The notes under the pieces: generated by a model
Told to the model about the DNA's origin: nothing
Database searches by the model: none
Seen by the model: only the letters and a program-made list of their open reading frames with translations
Translations under genes and position numbers: made by a program
Assembly: GCF_003386095.1 (NCBI RefSeq)
Contig: NZ_QREG01000006.1
Span: 89,288-153,287 of the forward strand
Length of the DNA stretch: 64,000 bases
Direction: 5' to 3'
Source: Marinoscillum furvescens DSM 4134
Lineage (GTDB): Bacteria > Bacteroidota > Bacteroidia > Cytophagales > Cyclobacteriaceae
Shown here: piece after piece, positions 44,185-56,744 of the stretch
How positions within the stretch are numbered: position 1 is the first letter of the stretch
Layout: the number at the start of each line of letters is the position of its first letter

Positions 44185-45636
44185 CTAATGACGTTGATTT
44201 GTTTTGGTTTTTTGCTGTATAGCTTTCGCTTCAAATGAAGCATCGTAGGCTTTATTTTCTGGCAGCTTCCAGGGGGCATTCATTTGCTTACGCCAGACCT
44301 TCAATTCTTTTTTCAAGTCTCTCACTACCCTGGGAAACTGTGCAGCTACATCCTGCTGTTCTCCCGGATCGTTTGCCAGGTTAAACAGCAAGTATTCATC
44401 CTCCTCCAGGTAATGATGTAGTTTCCATTCTCCCTTCAGTACGACCGTACCTGGTCTGGTACGAAACAGCGGATCTCTAGCCCCATCTTTTTGTCCGTTA
44501 TAGGCTTGTAAGTAAATGGGAAAGTGCCAGAAAAATGCGCGCTCTGAGAAATCCTGAGAATTCCCTCTGAGCGTGGGTAAAATACTCTTTCCGTCAACTG
44601 GCTGCTCAGGTGCCATTCCCAGCATTTCTAAAAATGTAGGATAAAAATCGAGGTTTACAGTAGGCGTAGTGGTATGCACACCTTTAGGAGCTACCCTTGG
44701 CCAGCGTACGAGTAATGGCACTTTCAGCCCTCCCTGAAAATACGAGCCTTTCCCTGCTCTGGCAGGTGCCTGACTGGAAATAGCCGCGATACCCCCATTG
44801 TCAGCCGTGAAGATCAGCAGCGTTTTTTTTGACAACTGCATGGAGTCCAATGCGTCCAGTAGCCGACCGATATTTTCATCAAGTCCGTGGACCATGGCGG
44901 CATATTTGGCCTGAGCCTTTGACTCGTAAACCGGGTTTTCCCTGTAAGCCTCATAAATATCTGGACGAGGAAGCAATGGCGTATGCACCGTATAGTATGG
45001 AAGATAGGCAAAAAAGCGCCGCTCCTTGTTTCGGCCAAAAAAAGAAATAGCCTCTTTGGTTAGCCGATCTGTTAAATATTCTCCTTCCGGACCATCCTCA
45101 ATATTTGGGATACTATAAGGAGAAAAATAGCCTCCTTTACCAGGATTACCATTTTTACCACCTCCTACATTCACATCAATGCCCTGTGTGCCGGGGTTTT
45201 CTCCCACATGCCATTTCCCAAAATTGGCCGTTACATAACCCGCCTTCTGAAACAGCTCAGGCAGCGTAATGATCGCTTCTGTAAGATGATCAGTATTTGG
45301 CACAGGCACCAGTTTCCTGGTTTTGGCATTTCCCCGGGCAGAAGGACTCACCGTATACACGCCATGTCTGGGTGTATTTTGTCCACTGATGAGGCATGCC
45401 CTACTGGGTGCACAATTGGCAGCACCAGCATATGCATGAACAAATTCCAAGCCCTCTGCTCGTAAACGATCGATATTGGGTGTATGGAAAAGTTCGGGTT
45501 GTTGATAGCCCAGATCCATCCAGCCCAGGTCATCCACATTGATGAACAGGACATTTGGCAGCTCCTGGCTCTTCACTAAAGTGAAAACCAGCAAAGCTAT
45601 CAGTGAAAATCCAACCTTTTGCGACATTTGATGCAT
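44185..45636 (-). CDS. Sulfatase S1 family, secreted (CAPSR)
   Basis: Formylglycine sulfatase of 483 residues and the only complete one here with a non-lipoprotein signal peptide (cleavage near VKSQ). NVDDLGWMDLGY at 33-44, maturation motif CAPSR with Cys75, GKWHVGE, FTADNGGI (Ala in place of the usual Ser) and C-terminal GEWKLHHYLEEDEY. A second ATG at 45627 would shorten it by three residues. It follows a 129-base gap after the GH2 gene and precedes the GH-A-like gene by 12 bases. Soluble rather than anchored, it may act on larger or differently located fragments. Confidence 0.93.
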   Translation of the reverse strand: MHQMSQKVGFSLIALLVFTLVKSQELPNVLFINVDDLGWMDLGYQQPELFHTPNIDRLRAEGLEFVHAYAGAANCAPSRACLISGQNTPRHGVYTVSPSARGNAKTRKLVPVPNTDHLTEAIITLPELFQKAGYVTANFGKWHVGENPGTQGIDVNVGGGKNGNPGKGGYFSPYSIPNIEDGPEGEYLTDRLTKEAISFFGRNKERRFFAYLPYYTVHTPLLPRPDIYEAYRENPVYESKAQAKYAAMVHGLDENIGRLLDALDSMQLSKKTLLIFTADNGGIAAISSQAPARAGKGSYFQGGLKVPLLVRWPRVAPKGVHTTTPTVNLDFYPTFLEMLGMAPEQPVDGKSILPTLRGNSQDFSERAFFWHFPIYLQAYNGQKDGARDPLFRTRPGTVVLKGEWKLHHYLEEDEYLLFNLANDPGEQQDVAAQFPRVVRDLKKELKVWRKQMNAPWKLPENKAYDASFEAKAIQQKTKTNQRH

Positions 45637-45674
45637 GTAAACTTCTGGTGTCGGTTTTGAACTGAATGTAAACT
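45635..45674 (-). promoter_or_regulatory. Direct repeat ATGTAAACT x2, 31-bp spacing
   Basis: The nonamer ATGTAAACT (plus-strand reading) occurs at 45635-45643 and 45666-45674, start-to-start 31 bases, about three helical turns, in the gap between GH2 and the next sulfatase. AraC-type regulators often bind direct repeats. However, one copy overlaps the start codon, so this may be chance. Confidence 0.2.
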
Positions 45675-45765
45675 ACCTGAACCTTGGTCTTAAAAAAATA
45701 AGATGTAGACAGGGCCACTGCTCCAGGTTTGCAAAACCAGCGATCAGCCACCCTGCATGAATGTC

Positions 45766-50479
<4,714 letters not shown>

Positions 50480-50486
50480 TCGATGA

Positions 50487-51935
50487 TTATTTGACAATGA
50501 TTCCAACTTTGTAAATGGTCCTCAACGAGAACGCCTTTTCGTAGGTCAGGCTATCGGTTTGAAGGTCCATGGTCCTATCTACATAATAGGTTTTGCGCAG
50601 ATCGTCCAGATCAAAAGAATTAGGATTCTCTTCATATTCGAGGTAGTATGCACTAAAGTCATTTTGGGTCTCACCCGAAATCTGCACTCCTCCTTTTTCT
50701 ATGGAAACGGTCTCTACACCTTCTGCATCAGGCACTGAAAAAGTGGGTTTTAAGCTTCGCAACCAGGTTCGTGCCGTTTGTCCTTCGGGGATCTGATCTG
50801 CCGGAAGCTCTACGTCTATGTGATATACCGCCAGGTTGCCAGCGGATTCCAGGCTGATGGTTCCTGCTACACCTTCTACTTCATAGTTTTCGAAACCTGG
50901 AACTTCGAGGGCTTTTACGTGCACCTCAGAATCTACATGGAAAACAGATTCATAATCTTCCTGCTCAAACTCTAGCTGAAACGTAACCACATTGGTAAAA
51001 TCTAGCGCATCCGTGCCATTAGAGACGTCTGCACCATTATGATAAACCGAAGTTTCAGCTGGATAAAACAATGAAAATGTAGGTGTGAGGCTTGTCAGGT
51101 CCTGACCTGCTGACGCTGGAGCCGTGAGGAAAAAGACCTGATCATCAGACGGATGTACCTTGTTGATACTAGCCACTCCATTCAGGGTGAATTCCTCAAA
51201 TTCAGGAATTTCTACAACACTAACCAGATAATCATTGCCCTCACCATTGGCAGGTTTTACGGTGTAAGTAAGCGGACGGAAGCGTTCTTCAAAATTGGTA
51301 TGAATCACGCGATCACCCCTGGTATAATTCTGATTTTTTTCGATGATAATCTCTGCTGCTTCAGATGCTACCGAAATTGTTGGCACCAGTGGTAACGAAG
51401 ATCGGTTTTGATATCCAAAGTGTCGGTAATTGAGCACTGGCACCAAAACCTCCTTTTGTGCATTGGGGATGCTTTCTACAGCATAAAACGAAGCATTCGT
51501 ATTGCCACTTCTATAGTACTCACCTATGTCCTGAAAAGAAATCTTGGAGAGCGTATTCAGCGTATCATGTACGCTAACACTCTTAAATGAAACGCTTTCT
51601 TTTACCTCACCATCAGCATAGGTGCTTACCACAAATGCTACCTCGTAAACACCAGGTTTCGTATAAGAAAACGAGGCATCCCCGTTTTGATTACCAGGTA
51701 TCCCGGAATCGCCCTGCTCTCTATTCGCATATTGGCTGCCTTCTGCTCCGGTATATATGGTATAGAATTCTCCTGCACCGGTATTCTTTAAGTTGACCAC
51801 CTCGAAGGTGTTCACGGTGGTTTTGCTCAGGCTAAATGAAGCTACCGGATCCAGGTCATCATCGTATTGCTGACAGCCCACAAGTACTATCAGACTTAGT
51901 ATAAACAGTTTTATTCTTGTCATAACGAAATCCAT
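50487..51935 (-). CDS. SusE-position surface glycan-binding lipoprotein
   Basis: Lipoprotein of 482 residues directly after SusD (3 bases). The signal ends at lipobox LVGC; the internal ATG at 51923 (MTRIK) gives the most typical signal length. The acidic stretch after the cysteine (QQYDDDLD) resembles a Bacteroidota surface-export signal. Residues about 30-125 form a PKD-like domain (ASFSYTKPGVYEVAFVV). Three repeated beta modules then recall DUF5018 (LTSLTPTFS, LRSLKPTFS, DFTN-type words). It has no catalytic motif. By position and architecture it is the third component of the outer-membrane glycan-uptake complex, binding the polysaccharide at the surface. Sequence-level family assignment is tentative. 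Confidence 0.75.
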   Translation of the reverse strand: MDFVMTRIKLFILSLIVLVGCQQYDDDLDPVASFSLSKTTVNTFEVVNLKNTGAGEFYTIYTGAEGSQYANREQGDSGIPGNQNGDASFSYTKPGVYEVAFVVSTYADGEVKESVSFKSVSVHDTLNTLSKISFQDIGEYYRSGNTNASFYAVESIPNAQKEVLVPVLNYRHFGYQNRSSLPLVPTISVASEAAEIIIEKNQNYTRGDRVIHTNFEERFRPLTYTVKPANGEGNDYLVSVVEIPEFEEFTLNGVASINKVHPSDDQVFFLTAPASAGQDLTSLTPTFSLFYPAETSVYHNGADVSNGTDALDFTNVVTFQLEFEQEDYESVFHVDSEVHVKALEVPGFENYEVEGVAGTISLESAGNLAVYHIDVELPADQIPEGQTARTWLRSLKPTFSVPDAEGVETVSIEKGGVQISGETQNDFSAYYLEYEENPNSFDLDDLRKTYYVDRTMDLQTDSLTYEKAFSLRTIYKVGIIVK

Positions 51936-51938
51936 ATT

Positions 51939-53627
51939 TTAATAGCCGGGGTTTTGAAGTACTACTCCTCCTGATGCATCCACTTCCGTTTGTGGGATAG
52001 GCAGCACTTCGCTTACTCCTTTCACAAAGTCTTTGCGGTATTCGGCCTCTACTACGCCATTGTATGCAGCTATAGCACTCTGCGCCTGACCTGTGCGCAC
52101 CAAATCCCAAAAACGATCAAACTCAAAACAAAGCTCAATTCGTCGTTCATTCCAGATACGCTTTCGGGTATCCAGGTAGTTAGCCAGACCATAATCAGCG
52201 GGCTCTGTAGAAGATGACACACGTGGATCCCCTGCATTTACAATGTTTCTGGCTCTTGCTCTGATGCGGTTGAGTTGCTCGGTAGCACCCGGCTGATCTC
52301 CTGTTTCATTGAGCGCTTCTGCATAAAGCAATACCACATCTGCATACCTCATGATGGTGAAGTTTTTCACTCCCGCTCGCTCATTGTTGAGTGTGTGCCA
52401 CTTGTAGCAGGCTGTCTTATCCGGGAACGGGGGATTTCCCACTACCGTACCATCAGGCAAAGTAGTACCACTGGTCATGACCATAATGCGGGCACGCGGG
52501 TCAGAAATGTAATTGGACGCAAAAGCCTTGGTAGGCTGCAAAATGTTACTAGATCCCACTCCGGTATGAAATGGTGAACTCAGGTTGACCGTATTGTCGG
52601 GAAGTACAACGTGATTGACCTCAAAGATCGCTTCAGAGGAGAAGTCAGCCGATTCACGGTTTAGGAAAGCATACTGAAAGTTGAGATCATAAGAGTTATT
52701 GGAATCTCCCATACCTGCCGTGCTACCATCTAAGAACTCTTCATCGGTCAGATGTTCAAACACTAAATCTTGCTTTATGCGCTCGAGCTCTGCTGGGTCT
52801 TCATAAAGCTGGTCAAAATTTAGAATCTCACGGAAACTCAGGGCGGCGTTGGTTCTGGCCACAATATGATCTCCTACTGCTTTGGCTTGCTGCCATTTCA
52901 CAGAGCCATCTCCAGGGTTAGCCTGATATACCAGTACTTTCAGCAACATGGACCATGCTGCTCCCTCAGTGATTTTCCCCAGGATCGATACGTCATTGCC
53001 TCCTACCTGTCTGCGATCCAGCGCAATAGCTGCTTCACGAAGGTCTTTTTCTATGTAGGCATACACTTCCTCTACCGAACTACGCGGTTGGATGAAATTG
53101 TCTTCATCACCTTTCAGCACCAGTTCTTCAGGCTTAATCGGCACCCCACCATAGGTACGCACCAGGTTGAAGTAGTAAAATGCCCGTAGAAACTTCGCCT
53201 CACCCATCATGATGCGCAAGTTCTCCTGGTTATTCTGCAGGTTGTTACTATCAAATGTACGCATGTAGCGTGCTTTTGAAATCACCTGATTGGCACGAAA
53301 AATCCCACGATAATTTTGACTCCAAAAACCGCTCACCATAGGGTCCAGAGAATTGGCTGTTAACTTAAAAAGGTCGGCTGTGGGTGTAAATCGTTGGCTT
53401 TCTACCACCACCATGTTGTCTCCACGGCCGGTTCCTATGTAGGCATAACCGTTTTGAAAAGTCCCATTGGTGAGCACTTCATAGATAGCATTTACCCCCA
53501 ACTGCACCTCGTTTAGGCTAGAGTAAAATTCATCAGAAACTGGGCTACCCAGTGGTTCTTCATCCAAAAACTCACAAGAGCTCAGGACCAAAAAAGTGAC
53601 TATGAATAGTTTATATAGCTTAGTCAT
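51939..53627 (-). CDS. susD: SusD/RagB family outer-membrane lipoprotein
   Basis: Substrate-capturing lid of a SusC/SusD importer. Lipobox LSSC (Cys18) followed by EFLDEEP, an acidic surface-export pattern. The N-terminal TPR-like helices include YSSLNEVQLGVNAIYE, and the typical FLRAFYYFNLVRTYGGVPI motif lies near residue 145. The C-terminal part includes IRYADVVLLYAEAL-type (IMRYADVVLLYAEALN) and RKRIWNERRIELCFEFDRFWDLVR, hallmarks of the family. Length 562 is normal. It sits 5 bases after SusC and defines the cargo as a polysaccharide. The specific ligand cannot be deduced. Confidence 0.95.
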   Translation of the reverse strand: MTKLYKLFIVTFLVLSSCEFLDEEPLGSPVSDEFYSSLNEVQLGVNAIYEVLTNGTFQNGYAYIGTGRGDNMVVVESQRFTPTADLFKLTANSLDPMVSGFWSQNYRGIFRANQVISKARYMRTFDSNNLQNNQENLRIMMGEAKFLRAFYYFNLVRTYGGVPIKPEELVLKGDEDNFIQPRSSVEEVYAYIEKDLREAAIALDRRQVGGNDVSILGKITEGAAWSMLLKVLVYQANPGDGSVKWQQAKAVGDHIVARTNAALSFREILNFDQLYEDPAELERIKQDLVFEHLTDEEFLDGSTAGMGDSNNSYDLNFQYAFLNRESADFSSEAIFEVNHVVLPDNTVNLSSPFHTGVGSSNILQPTKAFASNYISDPRARIMVMTSGTTLPDGTVVGNPPFPDKTACYKWHTLNNERAGVKNFTIMRYADVVLLYAEALNETGDQPGATEQLNRIRARARNIVNAGDPRVSSSTEPADYGLANYLDTRKRIWNERRIELCFEFDRFWDLVRTGQAQSAIAAYNGVVEAEYRKDFVKGVSEVLPIPQTEVDASGGVVLQNPGY

Positions 53628-53632
53628 AAATC

Positions 53633-56600
53633 TTATAAATTGAAATCAACACCAATCAAATACAATCGCCCTTGCGGGTAACTACCGTAATCGATTCCGG
53701 CAGCAATACCGCCTCCACCGCCCACTTCGGGATCAAATCCTTCGTATTTGGTAAATGTCAGTAGGTTTTGTGCCGACACATACAGGCGCAGCGATCTGAG
53801 CTGCAGACGAGAAAGCACCCGATCGTCAAATGTGTACCCCAGCTGTACGTTTTTCACTCTTAGGTATGAAGCATCTTCTACATAAAAGTCGGAGGCATGT
53901 CGGTAGCTTTCATCATTATTGGCAGACATAGCCCGTGGCAAAGTAGGGTTCTGATTACCCCCCTGGTACTTGTTCGCAATATCTGCTGGCACTTCACTTC
54001 CTTCAAAGTTGAGATCGGTGGTCCATACATCATCCAAAATGCTACTGAGGCCACGAGTTCCATTAAAACCATGAGTATGGTAACGCAACACGTTGAAAAC
54101 GGAGTTACCATGCACTCCCTGAAGCTGCGCCACAAAATCAAAGTTTCTATAGCCCAGATTAATTACACCTCCATAGGTAACGTTGGGAATAGGGCTTCCA
54201 AGGTAGGTGCGGTCATCCAGGGTGATCTTCCCGTCATTGTTGAGGTCTTTGAAAATGAAATTTCCATTTTCGTCGAGTCCATCCGTCACCCGCCCATAAA
54301 AAGTTCCAATCGGACGTCCCACTACCGTTTTGGTTACGTTACCCATAACCACCGGGATGGCGTTATTGACGTACCCGCCATACACTGGATCATTGTTCAC
54401 GCCAAGTTCCAATACATTATTGATGAGGTAAGTACCATTAGCAGATAGGTCAATCGACAGATCACCGATGCTATTGCGGTAACTCGCCGAAAGCTCTATA
54501 CCATCATTAATGACCTCCCCAATGTTTCGTCGGGGTGTTGAAGAAAACCCAATCGATTGTGGTACTGGTACGTTGAGGAGCATATCCTTGGTATGTCTCC
54601 TAAAAACGTCCGTAGTGAGAAACACATGTCCATAAAGGTCCAAATCAACTCCAAGGTTATAAGAGTAGGTACGCTCCCAGGAAATATCCGAATTACCGAT
54701 TTCTGTAGCGGCATAACCTGTGTAGTAGTTGAAGTTATCATCAGCACCATAGGCGTAAACTGAACCATTGCCCAAGGTCGTAACGCTTTCATAGTTGTTA
54801 ATACGGTTGTTACCCAGCACTCCGTAGCTTACTCTGAGCTTACCGTTTTGCAAAACTGCATTGCCAGGAAGTAGGTCTTCTGAAAACACCCAGGCGGCAG
54901 ATGCCGATGGGAAGAATCCCCAGCGGTTGCCTTTTGCGAAGCGAGACGAACCATCTGATCGAAGGTTTGCCTGAAAGACGTATTTACCCTGAATACTATA
55001 ATTGGAGCGAAAAACAACTCCCATTTGACTCCATGCTGTAGTGGCACCGTTTACGTTTAGCGACCGGAAAGCATTGCTGAGGTATGCAGTAGACTCATCT
55101 CTACCCAATGGACTAGAGCCTTTCGCTACCACGTTCTGTTTTTCCTGGCGCTCCATTGAAAATGCACCTGTGAGTGACAGGTTGTTTCCACTGATTTTTT
55201 TATTGAAAGAAAGCACTTGCTCCCAAAGCACTTTATTAGTTAGTGTAGAAGTCTCGGTGACCGCTGCAAAGGAATTAGGGCTCAATGTCTGCTCCACAGC
55301 TGTCCCTGGCTTAGAAAACTGGTGACGGTCTACTCGGTTTTGGTCCATACCAAAACGAGAGGTGAACTTCAATTCAGGTGAGATTTTGTAATTAAAGAAG
55401 AACTTTGTTTGTAAGTTGTGAATTCCACGTTCGTCCACATTGTCTTTGGCCTTCAGCAATGGGGTATTGTTTAAAAAACCATCTTCATCCACCAGCTCCT
55501 TGTCTGGTGAGTCTATCACCACTCTTCTAAAAAGGCTATACTTAGATTCCGTGTCCTGTACATTTCTCTTAGCATTGCTGTAGAGTACGTTTGCCCTCAG
55601 GTTAATATTATCTGTAATGTCAAACGTGAGGTCACTCAGTACATTTATTCGAGTAAAGTCACTGTTGATGACTATTCCTTTTTCGTTGAAAAAATTAGAG
55701 GAAAGTCTGTAAGTCATTCTTTCTGTTCCTCCTGAGAAGGAAAGGCTATGTTGCTGTCGGGTACCTGTTCGAGTGATCAGGTCGAGCCAGTCATTGTCTT
55801 CTGCTGTTTCCAGGTTAGTCAGCAGGTTTCCCATTACTTCCGGACTACCACCGTTAGCCAGTCCCTTCAGCTGGAAAAACTCACTGGTGTTCATCAGATC
55901 CGGTTCATTCCACAGGTTTTGCAGTCCGTATTGTGAGGTTACGTTGATTTTCACATCACCTGCACTACCCTGTTTTGTCTGGATCACCACTACACCATTG
56001 GCTGCTCGTGATCCATAGAGTGATGCCACGCTGGCATCTTTCATGATTTCAATGCTTTTTATGTCGTTTTGAGAGAGGTAGTTGATTTCATTGACCACCA
56101 CCCCATCTACTACATAGAGAGGAGAGGCATCTCCAGTGATGGTACCTACACCTCTAATTCTAATCGCTGTACCAGCACCAGGTGATCCTGAGTTTGGCGT
56201 TACCTGCACACCCGCTATTCTACCTTGCAATGCTTGTGATACATCAGATACGGCTACATTTTTGATTTCGTCGATATCTACGCTGCTGACCGCTCCGGTT
56301 AGATCACTTTTACTTATTTCTCCATACCCGGTAACCACTACCTCATCCAGAGCAGTTACGTCTGGTTGCAATATCACTTCGATATCGGATCGCCCATTGA
56401 CAGGAATGGATTGAGGTGTGTAGCCTACAAATGTCACGTTGAGTACGTCATTTGACTTTACAGTCAGGCTAAAGTTGCCATCAAAATCCGTAATGGTGCC
56501 TGTGGTGGTGCCTTCTACCATAATCGTAGCTCCTGGCAGCCCTTCATTGATATCGGGATCAATTATTTTACCCTTCAACGTATAGCTCTCCGCATCCTGG

Positions 56601-56662
56601 GCATATCCCAACAACGCCATGAAGGCTAAAAGAAAATATAAGTTTAGTGCCTTTAACTGCAT
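53633..56662 (-). CDS. susC: SusC/RagA TonB-dependent outer-membrane transporter
   Basis: TonB-dependent oligosaccharide importer of 1009 residues. Signal peptide 1-21, carboxypeptidase-regulatory-like domain at about 27-105 (GTITDFDGNFSL, FVGYTPQ), TonB-contact/plug start at DEVVVTGYG, plug domain with the SusC-typical LYVVDGVVVN and IEIMKDASVASLYGSRAANGVV, then a 22-strand barrel ending in LYLIGVDFNL with a terminal aromatic-rich strand. No N-terminal signalling extension is present, consistent with regulation by the hybrid two-component system instead of an anti-sigma factor. It is the first gene of the 28-gene run; a hairpin terminator lies just 26 bases upstream of its ATG. Confidence 0.96.
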   Translation of the reverse strand: MQLKALNLYFLLAFMALLGYAQDAESYTLKGKIIDPDINEGLPGATIMVEGTTTGTITDFDGNFSLTVKSNDVLNVTFVGYTPQSIPVNGRSDIEVILQPDVTALDEVVVTGYGEISKSDLTGAVSSVDIDEIKNVAVSDVSQALQGRIAGVQVTPNSGSPGAGTAIRIRGVGTITGDASPLYVVDGVVVNEINYLSQNDIKSIEIMKDASVASLYGSRAANGVVVIQTKQGSAGDVKINVTSQYGLQNLWNEPDLMNTSEFFQLKGLANGGSPEVMGNLLTNLETAEDNDWLDLITRTGTRQQHSLSFSGGTERMTYRLSSNFFNEKGIVINSDFTRINVLSDLTFDITDNINLRANVLYSNAKRNVQDTESKYSLFRRVVIDSPDKELVDEDGFLNNTPLLKAKDNVDERGIHNLQTKFFFNYKISPELKFTSRFGMDQNRVDRHQFSKPGTAVEQTLSPNSFAAVTETSTLTNKVLWEQVLSFNKKISGNNLSLTGAFSMERQEKQNVVAKGSSPLGRDESTAYLSNAFRSLNVNGATTAWSQMGVVFRSNYSIQGKYVFQANLRSDGSSRFAKGNRWGFFPSASAAWVFSEDLLPGNAVLQNGKLRVSYGVLGNNRINNYESVTTLGNGSVYAYGADDNFNYYTGYAATEIGNSDISWERTYSYNLGVDLDLYGHVFLTTDVFRRHTKDMLLNVPVPQSIGFSSTPRRNIGEVINDGIELSASYRNSIGDLSIDLSANGTYLINNVLELGVNNDPVYGGYVNNAIPVVMGNVTKTVVGRPIGTFYGRVTDGLDENGNFIFKDLNNDGKITLDDRTYLGSPIPNVTYGGVINLGYRNFDFVAQLQGVHGNSVFNVLRYHTHGFNGTRGLSSILDDVWTTDLNFEGSEVPADIANKYQGGNQNPTLPRAMSANNDESYRHASDFYVEDASYLRVKNVQLGYTFDDRVLSRLQLRSLRLYVSAQNLLTFTKYEGFDPEVGGGGGIAAGIDYGSYPQGRLYLIGVDFNL

Positions 56663-56687
56663 ACAACTAACTTGTCAAAAATTGAAA

Positions 56688-56721
56688 AGGATGAAAACAA
56701 GCCACCCCGAAGGGCGGCTTG
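56688..56721 (-). terminator. UUCG-capped hairpin terminator/attenuator before susC
   Basis: On the minus strand a 10-bp stem (56712-56721 with 56698-56707, one G-T pair) is capped by a TTCG tetraloop closed by C-G and followed by TTTTCATCCTTTTC. It lies after the ELWxxDGT gene and only 26 bases before the susC ATG, leaving little room for a separate promoter, so it may act as a partial terminator. Confidence 0.85.
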
Positions 56722-56744
56722 TTGGTTGAAAATCTATCCGTGAT

